Origin: JARROD01 sp037384225
GTDB taxonomy: Bacteria > Pseudomonadota > Gammaproteobacteria > Pseudomonadales > Cellvibrionaceae
Direction of reading: 5' to 3'
NCBI GenBank assembly: GCA_037384225.1
Contig: JARROD010000145.1
Span: 1-22,386, forward strand
DNA: 22,386 nt
Shown here: piece by piece, positions 16,263 to 22,386 of the stretch
Numbering within the stretch: the stretch's first letter is position 1
Layout: each line of letters starts with the position of its first letter
Notes under the pieces: model-generated
The model's database searches: none
The model's input: the letters and a program-made list of their open reading frames with translations, nothing else
What the model was told of the DNA's origin: nothing
Translations under genes and position numbers: made by a program

Positions 16263-16295
16263 CGACCTATAGCAAACAGCGTTTGCTATAGGTCG
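16263..16295. repeat. Perfect 15-bp-stem palindrome
   Basis: CGACCTATAGCAAAC (16263-16277) and GTTTGCTATAGGTCG (16281-16295) pair without mismatch around a 3-nt loop. There is no T-run on either side, so it is not a standard terminator. It lies between the sigma-54 activator gene and the ACATGT operators. Confidence 0.8.
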
Positions 16296-16303
16296 AAGCC
16301 TGG

Positions 16304-16350
16304 TAGCTTCTCAATAACCCGGGGTATTGTAGCGTCGATCCGGCGGCCAA
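16304..16350. repeat. Family A repeat, half copy 3 (left end only)
   Basis: TAGCTTCTCAATAACCCGGG and the following CGATCCGGCGGCCA match the left half of the complete copy at 15446. The right half is missing. It lies 59 bp downstream of the stop codon of the sigma-54 activator gene. Confidence 0.75.
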
Positions 16351-16408
16351 CTCAGAAGTCTCGCTGGGCTTTTCCCAGACCGAGGACGGTGGGATGGGGC
16401 GAAAAGGA

Positions 16409-17347
16409 TTATTGGTTGGTGTAGCCATGGGAAATATTAAGCATTTTTATACGATTGTAGAGTGTGCGTTTCTGGATATGCAGCTCATTGACCACTTTTT
16501 GTATAGTGCCGCCGTGGCGGGTGAGCGAATTTTCAATCAATACTTTTTCCACCCTCTTTAATCTTTCTTTCAAGGGGACGGTGATAAGACTCTGGCCAAA
16601 GCCGGATTCGGGAAGCGGCATCAAACCGAGGACAAAACGTTCTGCGGAGGCCTTCAATTCCCGATAGTTGCCCGGCCAGTTGTGACAAAGCAGGCTGTGC
16701 TGAACGACTTCATCGGCTTCAATCTGCGCGCGTTTGTGTTTTGCGCAGGCCTCCAATACAAAAGCATTAAACAGCGGAACAATCACTTCAGGTCTAGCTC
16801 GCAGTGCGGGCAACTGGATTTTTACAACACTCAAACGATAATACAGATCCCTCCGGAATTTTTTCTGCTCAACCAAATTTTCAAGTGGAATTTTCGTTGA
16901 CACAATAACCCGCATATCGACCGGTATAAAGTGTGTCGACCCCAGGCGCTCCACTCCCCGGCTTTCTAAAACTCTCAACAACTTCGCCTGCATTGTCAGC
17001 GACATGCTGTCAATTTCGTCCAGATAAAGTGTACCCTTGTTCGATGCTTCCACGTAACCGCAGCGGGACTTTTGCGCCCCAGTAAAAGCACCCGAGACGA
17101 CGCCAAACAATTCACTTTCCGCCAAAGACTCAGGTATTGCTGCACAGTTTACAGCGACGAATTCACCACTGCGACGGGATACCTCATGTATTTTTCGCGC
17201 CACCGTATGTTTCCCTGCCCCTGTTTCACCCTCGATAACGAGGTCCACTTGGGCAGCCCCCACTTCGTTGATAATTGTCCTTATTTGAGAAAACGTATCT
17301 GACTCACTTTGCGCCGGACGAGCATTGTCAACAAAGGATAACGTCAT
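16409..17347 (-). CDS. Sigma-54-dependent activator without receiver domain (PspF-like)
   Basis: This AAA enhancer-binding protein drives open-complex formation at sigma-54 promoters. Counted from the ATG at 17347 (312 aa), it has Walker A GETGAGKHT (40-48), the sigma-54 contact loop GAFTGA (86-91), Walker B LYLDEID (107-113), an arginine-finger stretch FRRDLYYRL (164-172), WPGNYREL (224-231) and a Fis-type helix-turn-helix at about 279-303. There is no N-terminal receiver, GAF or PAS domain, the layout of PspF, whose activity is held back by PspA. The neighbouring pspA-like gene makes similar control plausible, though unproved. The start at 17347 is preferred over 17362 because GGAG lies 9 nt upstream and the earlier ATG has no ribosome binding site. 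Confidence 0.92.
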   Translation of the reverse strand: MTLSFVDNARPAQSESDTFSQIRTIINEVGAAQVDLVIEGETGAGKHTVARKIHEVSRRSGEFVAVNCAAIPESLAESELFGVVSGAFTGAQKSRCGYVEASNKGTLYLDEIDSMSLTMQAKLLRVLESRGVERLGSTHFIPVDMRVIVSTKIPLENLVEQKKFRRDLYYRLSVVKIQLPALRARPEVIVPLFNAFVLEACAKHKRAQIEADEVVQHSLLCHNWPGNYRELKASAERFVLGLMPLPESGFGQSLITVPLKERLKRVEKVLIENSLTRHGGTIQKVVNELHIQKRTLYNRIKMLNISHGYTNQ

Positions 17348-17372
17348 GATTAAAAACTCCATAGAAAAGTTA

Positions 17373-17431
17373 GGCTTTGTTCATCGTTTCGCCCACCTAA
17401 GGTGCTAACCGAGCCGGTCCGAGGAGGCGAA
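17373..17431. repeat. Family B element, truncated copy 2
   Basis: It matches the left and inner part of the element at 11694 base for base from GGCTTTGTTCATCG to GAGGAGGCGAA, then breaks off before the right inverted repeat. The left end is 26 bp upstream of the activator's start codon, so the element supplies part of that gene's upstream region. Confidence 0.8.
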
Positions 17432-17432
17432 G

Positions 17433-17480
17433 TCCCTCCAGAGACACGCCGTAAACCCTTCCCTGGGGGCTCGAAACGCC
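17433..17480. repeat. Family C-related fragment joined to truncated B
   Basis: GACACGCCGTAAACCCTTCC at 17443 resembles GACACGCCGCAAGTCCCCCT at 39 within the nested element at 24-132, and both continue into a G-rich GGGG core. It directly follows the broken family B copy, so one element probably inserted into or recombined with the other. Confidence 0.5.
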
Positions 17481-17780
17481 AAAAGTTAAAAACTGTTCAG
17501 CCCACAGGCAGGGTTGCTGTAACACTAAAACCTTGGCGGTTTTTTTGTAATGACAATCACTGTGGTAGGGTTAATAACAACTGCCCACCTTTACAGCCGA
17601 TGAATCTCGGCGGTATGATTGTTTAGATTTTAGTTTAATTGGAAAATTTCAATGATCTATCTAGTTTGCGATAAAATGGACCTGGGCCAAGGCAAACTGG
17701 CATTTTTATAGCAATCACAATTTACGGAAATGGGGAAAGTAAAAAATGGCGCGGAAACAGGCAGATCCGCAATACGTTTG
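17481..17780. other. Intergenic stretch with a weak two-way terminator and no gene
   Basis: About 300 bp without a supported coding frame. The only structure of note is AAAACC (17527-17532) pairing with GGTTTT (17538-17543), followed by T bases to 17546 and by a T-run on the opposite strand too. This could end transcripts arriving from the caspase-like gene, but the stem is short and A/T-rich. The rest shows nothing I can name. Confidence 0.35.
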
Positions 17781-17868
17781 TAACTTATCAACAACCCGGA
17801 GCGTTGTGCTTTCGATTCGGTTGATGTCCGCCTGACATTGTGTCTACCCGCGGTTATTGAAAGGGTTA
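17781..17868. repeat. Family A repeat, diverged copy 4
   Basis: TAACTTATCAACAACCCGG at the left and CGGTTATTGAAAGGGTTA at the right are recognisable A termini, with CTTTCGATTCGG and GTCCGCCTGACATTGTG between them. Several substitutions mark it as older than the copy at 15446. Its last three bases form the stop codon of the caspase-like gene. Confidence 0.75.
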
Positions 17869-19311
17869 CTCAATAAATCCTTCTTCGCATTCCTGCAAGA
17901 TTTGGCGCTGACTTTTTTCCTTCTCGGTAGCATAGCGTTCAAACCATTTTTCAAGTCTGGCTAACTTTTTCATTCTGAATATTTTGTCTACCTGCGTGAC
18001 AGTCCTTACCAAATCCAGCGCTTCCTGCTGCATCTGCAAATAACGCTGTTGCGATTCCACCAACACCTGATATTTCGGGTAGGCAATTATTTGCCCTTGG
18101 ATATCCTCCAGATCATTAGAAATGGTACGCTGGTACTCATAGGTGTAGGGATTAAATAATTCCGGCCAGTGGGATCTGAGCCGGGACTGAATGTCGTATT
18201 GCGTCTGTTCTATTTGTCGCAGTAACTGGTGCATCGCCGTATTTTGATCCGAGATCCGCTGTTGTAAGTGTGCTTTTTCCTTCAGCAACGTTTGCGCATC
18301 CAGCGTCCAACCGTTTCTGGTTGCGACAGTTTCGGCTATTTTCCAGTACTCACTTTGCTTGTTTTCTACCGCACTGTCCCAACGCAAATACCACGGTTGC
18401 CATTGTTCCAGATAGGTTTCACTGGTCGCCCGGGAGAGGTCGCTGCTGAGGGCATTGCGTAGTGTATATAAATGAGCTTCACGAAGGCTGACTTTGTGGT
18501 CCCCATTCAAATCCGGATCGCCCTCCAGCGCCGTGCCCAGACGCGACTGCCCATTGAGCGCGGCAAAAAAGTAGGTGGTGTAATCGCGAAACTCGGCCTT
18601 ATTGACGCCAAGGTCACACCCCTCAGCCTGGCGCCACGCCGATTCCGCCATAAAGCCGCAGCGCGGTTGTCGGGAAAATTCTGAGGAAAAAGGGCTTTCG
18701 TAGATCAGTTTATGAAAAGCGCCAGAATAACATTGTGTCAATACAAACCTGACTGTGGTTTCAGGCGGAGCCTTGTCCAATAACTCATCGAGTTCACTGA
18801 CCGTTAGTTTTTCATCACCCCAGAGTTTTAAATAGTTCTTATTAACATCATCGTCGTTGATACCGCCGTGACCATTGTAAATCAACAGGATATCGTCCCG
18901 GCCCGACAAGGCGGCAAAATCCCTTGTCAATCCACGCTCCAACGATGATTTATCAGTACCGCCTTTCACACGGGAAAGTTCATGCGTTTTATACCTGATT
19001 CCATTGTCACCGATGCCTGTGAAAACCCTCGCCAGAGGCTGCAAAAATTCAACCGACTCTTCTCTGGGAGCCCAGTAAGCGACGTCCTTGGTACCCGACA
19101 GACCAGCGCTGTAATAAGTGCTCAAGGCGGCGCCCTGTCCCTGCAACAATTGTTCGAGCCAGCTGACGTTTTGTTCAATTTGCCCCTGGGAGTTTTCAAT
19201 ATGATTGCCACCGCCGATTAACCATACTTTGGTTGTGGCAACTGTGGCGACAGGCATCCCCAGGGCGAGGACCGTGAGGCTTTTCACAAGTGTCTTCATT
19301 TTCTGTCTCAT
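17866..19311 (-). CDS. Secreted caspase-like (clan CD) cysteine protease with EF-hand loop
   Basis: The product starts with a signal peptide (hydrophobic core SLTVLALGMPVATVA), so it is exported. The caspase-type dyad is visible: His148 in LLIYNGHGG and Cys194 in VLTQCYSGAF. Between the catalytic region and the C-terminal half lies a complete EF-hand calcium loop at 267-278 (Asp267, Asn269, Asp271, Ser275, Glu278). The last 150 residues are helical and coiled-coil-like. Calcium-dependent activation, known for some metacaspases, is a reasonable inference. The specific family (C14 or C13-like) is not certain. The ATG overlaps the stop of the preceding small membrane protein gene by 4 bp (ATGA), so the two are translationally coupled. 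The C-terminal stop codon is provided by a family A repeat. Confidence 0.8.
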   Translation of the reverse strand: MRQKMKTLVKSLTVLALGMPVATVATTKVWLIGGGNHIENSQGQIEQNVSWLEQLLQGQGAALSTYYSAGLSGTKDVAYWAPREESVEFLQPLARVFTGIGDNGIRYKTHELSRVKGGTDKSSLERGLTRDFAALSGRDDILLIYNGHGGINDDDVNKNYLKLWGDEKLTVSELDELLDKAPPETTVRFVLTQCYSGAFHKLIYESPFSSEFSRQPRCGFMAESAWRQAEGCDLGVNKAEFRDYTTYFFAALNGQSRLGTALEGDPDLNGDHKVSLREAHLYTLRNALSSDLSRATSETYLEQWQPWYLRWDSAVENKQSEYWKIAETVATRNGWTLDAQTLLKEKAHLQQRISDQNTAMHQLLRQIEQTQYDIQSRLRSHWPELFNPYTYEYQRTISNDLEDIQGQIIAYPKYQVLVESQQRYLQMQQEALDLVRTVTQVDKIFRMKKLARLEKWFERYATEKEKSQRQILQECEEGFIE

Positions 19312-19721
19312 GACGCAGCACTATTCCTTTGCCCGATCGCCAGTACCGAGTAGCGGATTGCAAACCATAGACAGGCCGCCGCATACACAAGCACGATCAT
19401 CTGGGCCACTCCCAGCAGCACCAACACCAACAGACTCCCCCCCAAAACCAGCCAGGGTAAAAACGGCATCAGCAACCCGGTAAGCCGGGCACCGTGGTAG
19501 AATATGAGTGCGCCGCCAAAAGCGGCTGCACACAACGGTGCCGCCGCCTTCCAGTCGCTCAGCAGTTGCAACAGGAGACGGCGCCTGGAGTCGAATAAAA
19601 GCAGGCGCATAAACTCAGCATCGCCCCGGAACCAGTCGAGCCCTATTTGCACCACGACGGCCGTGGGGTAAATTGCTACAATGCACACAATCAAGGTTAG
19701 TATTCTCAAAACCATACTCAT
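19308..19721 (-). CDS. Small integral membrane protein (137 aa), unknown
   Basis: I do not recognise a family. Starting at 19721 (MSMVLRILTL) the product has a hydrophobic N-terminal segment (ILTLIVCIVAIYPTAVVV), a charged stretch (DSRRRLLLQLLSDWK), a weaker segment (AAPLCAAAFGGALIFY) and long hydrophobic segments near the C-terminus (LPWLVLGGSLLVLVLLGVA, MIVLVYAAACLWFAI). The frame extends upstream to 19805, but that part is a degenerate family B repeat, so the later start is preferred even though no clear ribosome binding site is seen; ATG 19715 is an alternative. Its stop overlaps the start of the caspase-like gene, suggesting that the two products work together at the membrane. Confidence 0.65.
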   Translation of the reverse strand: MSMVLRILTLIVCIVAIYPTAVVVQIGLDWFRGDAEFMRLLLFDSRRRLLLQLLSDWKAAAPLCAAAFGGALIFYHGARLTGLLMPFLPWLVLGGSLLVLVLLGVAQMIVLVYAAACLWFAIRYSVLAIGQRNSAAS

Positions 19722-19752
19722 TTCGGCGCGATTTTGCTGATCATGGATTTGT

Positions 19753-19822
19753 TGGCATTGTTCATCGTGCCGCCCACCAACAGTGCCAACCGATCCGGCG
19801 GTCATCCGAAGGCGCAGCCAAT
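19753..19822. repeat. Family B element, degenerate copy 3
   Basis: GGCATTGTTCATCG, CGCCCACC and GTGCCAACCGATCCGG follow the order of the element at 11694 with many changes. The right end is poorly preserved. It fills the gap between the carbamoyltransferase stop and the small membrane protein gene. Confidence 0.6.
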
Positions 19823-19861
19823 GTGCTGATACCGGTGAATTAACAGCAGAGATGATACAGC

Positions 19862-21550
19862 TTATTTACGAATAATATAATCACCCAGAATCAATGCATC
19901 CAGTCCGGTGGAGAAAAAGCAACGAATCGCGTGCAGGGGGGATTCAACAATCGGCTCTCCCATGATATTGAAACTGGTGTTCAAAATAACCGGCACTCCG
20001 GAAAGCTTGCCAAACTCATTGATCAGCTGATGGTAGCGGGCGTTGGTTTCGGGGTGGACCGTCTGCAGGCGAGCGGTACCGTCCACATGGGTAATCGCCG
20101 GTATAACCTCTTTTTTATCCTCCTTTACATCACAGACTTTAAGCATAAAGGGTGCGTTGACATCGATATCGAAGTAATCGCCTTTGTGTTCGGCTGGCGA
20201 AGACGGGGCGAAGGGCCGGTAGGCTTCCCGGTGCTTGACTTCGGCATTGATCTTGTCTTTCATGCCGGGAATGGTCGGGTCGGCAATAATACTGCGATTC
20301 CCCAGAGCCCTGGGACCGATTTCCATACGCCCCTGAAACCACCCCAGAATCTGCCCTTCTCGCAACAGTCTGGCGGTTGCACCGCAGATATCTTCCGATT
20401 TTTCGTAACTGAGCTTGCACTCATCCAATACTGCGCGTATTTGCTCATTTGAATACTCGGTGCCCAAATAGGGATTGTTATGGTGAACACGTTTGCTCTG
20501 CTTGAGAATGCCGTTGTAAAGGTAATAAGCCGCACCAATACAAGTGCCGTTGTCTCCCGCCGCCGGCATTACATATAAATCCTTAAAGCGGGTTTCGCGC
20601 AGCAGACGGCCGTTCATAACACTATTTAGTGACACTCCACCGGCTATGACCAGATGATCGGCATCGGTTTTTTGTTCCAAAATTCGGCATATCTGCAACA
20701 CCTTGTCTTCCAGAACTTTTTGAAAAGCAGCGGCAACATCCATATGGTGGGATTGAAATTCTTCACCTTTTTTGCGCGGCGCGCCAAAAGTATCATAAAA
20801 TTTTCTCCCACAACGCTGGCGCCCCGCATTCTGATAACGGAAATAAGACAAATCGATATGAATCCGCCCTTCAGGGCTGATCGCAACCATCTTGTCGACG
20901 CTGGCATAAAACCTTTGCGGATCGCCAAAAGGAGCCAACCCCATGGTTTTGCCTTCGTCATAGTTCGGCTTAAAACCACAGAATTCTGTCGCCGCTTCGT
21001 AAAAAGAACCCAGTGAATGGGGAAACAAACTTTCATTAAAAAAGTTCAGGTTCGTACCTTCCGCCACACCGAGCATGGCTGTGGACCATTCCCCGGAACC
21101 ATCCAGTGACAGTAAAGCGGCCTTGTCATAGGGCGAGACATAGTAACTGCCGGCCATATGGGAGAGGTGATGCTCTACAAAATGCACTTTTGGACCTTTG
21201 TCCCGACTCCCCCAAACCCCACGATACCACTGCCAGAAACTGCGCTGTTTGAGAAAAATACCTAAAAATTCGTGATTGATAAACGGCAGAGCATCCTTGG
21301 TCAACGTAAATGCATAACGGATTTTTTTCCAAAGATCTTTATTTGGATCAATCGATACCGCTATGTGATCAATTTTGGAGTAGTCCAGCCCTGCATATTC
21401 CAAAGATTTTTCAATTGCCTGTACCGGAAACTGGTAAGTGTGCTTTTTGCGTGTAAAGCGCTCTTCCTCCAGGGCCACCTGCAACTCGCCATCGGCGACC
21501 ACGCAGGCTGAAGAATCGTGAAAGAAATAATTGATGCCCAATATGTTCAT
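19862..21550 (-). CDS. Carbamoyltransferase, NodU/TobZ/CmcH family
   Basis: These enzymes make carbamoyl-adenylate from carbamoyl phosphate and ATP, then transfer the carbamoyl group to a hydroxyl of a sugar or antibiotic. The N-terminal YrdC/Kae1-like region begins MNILGINYFFHDSSACV, with the HDSS motif at 11-14, and continues with VEHHLSHMAGSYYVSP and LSLDGSGEWSTAML. The C-terminal lobe has GGVSLNSVMNGRLL and EIGPRALGNRSIIADP, conserved in the family. At 562 aa the length is normal. The ATG overlaps the stop of the upstream acyltransferase gene (ATGA, 4 bp), and AAGG lies about 10 nt upstream. The context suggests tailoring of a surface polysaccharide or a secondary metabolite; the acceptor is unknown. 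Confidence 0.93.
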   Translation of the reverse strand: MNILGINYFFHDSSACVVADGELQVALEEERFTRKKHTYQFPVQAIEKSLEYAGLDYSKIDHIAVSIDPNKDLWKKIRYAFTLTKDALPFINHEFLGIFLKQRSFWQWYRGVWGSRDKGPKVHFVEHHLSHMAGSYYVSPYDKAALLSLDGSGEWSTAMLGVAEGTNLNFFNESLFPHSLGSFYEAATEFCGFKPNYDEGKTMGLAPFGDPQRFYASVDKMVAISPEGRIHIDLSYFRYQNAGRQRCGRKFYDTFGAPRKKGEEFQSHHMDVAAAFQKVLEDKVLQICRILEQKTDADHLVIAGGVSLNSVMNGRLLRETRFKDLYVMPAAGDNGTCIGAAYYLYNGILKQSKRVHHNNPYLGTEYSNEQIRAVLDECKLSYEKSEDICGATARLLREGQILGWFQGRMEIGPRALGNRSIIADPTIPGMKDKINAEVKHREAYRPFAPSSPAEHKGDYFDIDVNAPFMLKVCDVKEDKKEVIPAITHVDGTARLQTVHPETNARYHQLINEFGKLSGVPVILNTSFNIMGEPIVESPLHAIRCFFSTGLDALILGDYIIRK

Positions 21551-22386
21551 TTAATTTTTCCCTTAAGAGATGCGACTGCTCTCTTTCCGTGTTTTCGCCA
21601 TACTAATCTTCCCCACAGCAGTGCAACCAGCAGCCGGGCCGTCGGCGTTTTATTATAAATTTCTGTACAATAAACAGGTTCCGAAAAAAAGCGCCAACGC
21701 TCGGCCCATGACGGCCCCGTAACCAAATTGATTTCGCATTTCTCTGCAGACTCATCGAGCGATTCCAGCAACAGCTTTAAAAGAATATTTCCCGGACCAA
21801 ACGCCTGATAACGCTCATCATAGCCGATCTTCAGTAGCGACCATTTGCCGTCGGCTTTAATGCAAAACTGGCTGGCTACATATTTTTCCCCCAATAACAG
21901 AAAATTGATCGCGGCATTTCCCGTGGGCCCAAATTCATTGATCAGAGAGCGATAAAAGGCTTCAACGCCTGGATTTGAATTAATGGACGATCCAATTCCC
22001 GACTCCCCTTTCCAACCGGAAGCCTCAATCGAAAGAAAGTGTTCAAAGGCTTCCTGCAACTCCGACTCTTTGGTCACAACTTTCAGTTGCACTTTCCCGT
22101 GCTCAGCTTCGGCTTTTCGCTGTAAGCGGGAAACATTTTTCAAGTGTTTGCGGGAAACGGCTTCAGATGACGGTAACTCCATGCCGCAGGGTTGGTAAAA
22201 ACTCCGGGCATAAGCTTCCACTGGATAACTAGCGTCCTGACTGATTGCTGCGTAGAGATTCGATCGCTGGCGAAATTTTGTCAGGCTCAATAAACTCCAT
22301 CTGTCTCCACTCTGATTGCGTAGAAAATCAACAAAAAAATCCAATACACCATGGCTGTCAACATCGTCGCAGATAAGCACATCGGT
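21547..22386 (-). CDS. GNAT-fold acyltransferase (Acetyltransf_6/BcsL-like), 5' end outside window
   Basis: The frame is open to the window edge (codons continue upstream of the GTG at 22380), so the N-terminus is missing and this is a partial gene of at least 279 codons. The visible part fits the Acetyltransf_6/CelD-like group: basic SRKHLKNVSRLQRKAEAEHG, then FEHFLSIEASGWKGESGIG and a substrate region VEAFYRSLINEFG. The acceptor part of the GNAT fold is seen in KWSLLKIGYDERYQAFGPGN, where GPGN would contact the cofactor. The C-terminus is basic (RKHGKRAVASLKGKIK). Such proteins occur in exopolysaccharide and capsule clusters, often beside carbamoyltransferases. Its stop overlaps the carbamoyltransferase start, giving translational coupling. 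Confidence 0.82.
   Translation of the reverse strand, partial: TDVLICDDVDSHGVLDFFVDFLRNQSGDRWSLLSLTKFRQRSNLYAAISQDASYPVEAYARSFYQPCGMELPSSEAVSRKHLKNVSRLQRKAEAEHGKVQLKVVTKESELQEAFEHFLSIEASGWKGESGIGSSINSNPGVEAFYRSLINEFGPTGNAAINFLLLGEKYVASQFCIKADGKWSLLKIGYDERYQAFGPGNILLKLLLESLDESAEKCEINLVTGPSWAERWRFFSEPVYCTEIYNKTPTARLLVALLWGRLVWRKHGKRAVASLKGKIK

Noticed and set aside
16263..16295. Palindrome as an intrinsic terminator of the activator gene
   Set aside because: The stem is perfect but there is no T-run after it on either strand.
5304..17347. The island as a proven anti-phage defence system
   Set aside because: No nuclease, toxin or recognised defence domain is visible; the components fit membrane maintenance at least as well.
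17698..17713. TGGCATTTTTATAGCA, resembling a sigma-54 -24/-12 promoter on the plus strand
   Set aside because: It points towards the convergent end of the caspase-like gene with no plus-strand gene downstream, and a match of this quality is expected about once by chance in a window this size.

Overview
The window reads as a gammaproteobacterial chromosome, probably a marine or polysaccharide-degrading lineage of the Cellvibrionales type. That placement is tentative: it rests on gene content (M13 lipoprotein peptidase, secreted PHB-depolymerase-family esterase, Yjf/Yqi-type membrane proteins) and on moderate GC, not on a marker gene. I see no rRNA, tRNA or CRISPR array.

Layout. 1-180 is the right part of a palindromic repeat (family A) carrying a second palindromic element (family C). 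181-1310 is AT-rich and mostly empty, with one small unrecognised gene at 626-910. 1311-3401 (+) is an M13 metallopeptidase lipoprotein ending in a clear intrinsic terminator. Every later gene is on the minus strand. 3544-5238 is a secreted esterase.

The core is a membrane-remodelling island on the minus strand, read from 17347 down to 5304. Its order is a PspF-like sigma-54 activator, a YjfI-like DUF2170 protein with an apparent ribbon-helix-helix N-terminus, a PspA/IM30 (YjfJ-like) protein, a YqiJ-like OB-fold membrane protein, a YqiK-like flotillin, a 1812-residue AAA ATPase with long coiled coils, and a rhomboid protease. This joins two modules that sit at separate loci in E. coli (yjfIJ and yqiJK) with a giant AAA protein. 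A plausible job, inferred only, is sensing and repairing envelope damage: PspA coats the membrane, flotillin and YqiJ organise domains, the AAA protein remodels the assemblies, and the rhomboid may trim membrane proteins. The yjfI promoter has a perfect TTGACA -35 box, a 17-bp spacer holding an ACATGT palindrome, and two more ACATGT sites at 22-23 bp steps. This suggests autorepression by the YjfI N-terminus, and the transcript may be leaderless.

17866-22386 holds a secreted caspase-like protease with an embedded EF-hand loop, translationally coupled to a small membrane protein, and then a NodU/TobZ-type carbamoyltransferase coupled to a GNAT acyltransferase that runs off the window end. The last pair is typical of polysaccharide or secondary-metabolite loci.

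Three families of short palindromic elements (A about 90 bp, B about 73 bp, C about 109 bp) are scattered between genes. One A copy and one B copy are flanked by exact 9-bp direct repeats, and the C copy by a 7-of-9 repeat, so they look like non-autonomous transposable elements (MITEs). They sit at gene ends and in operon spacers of the island.
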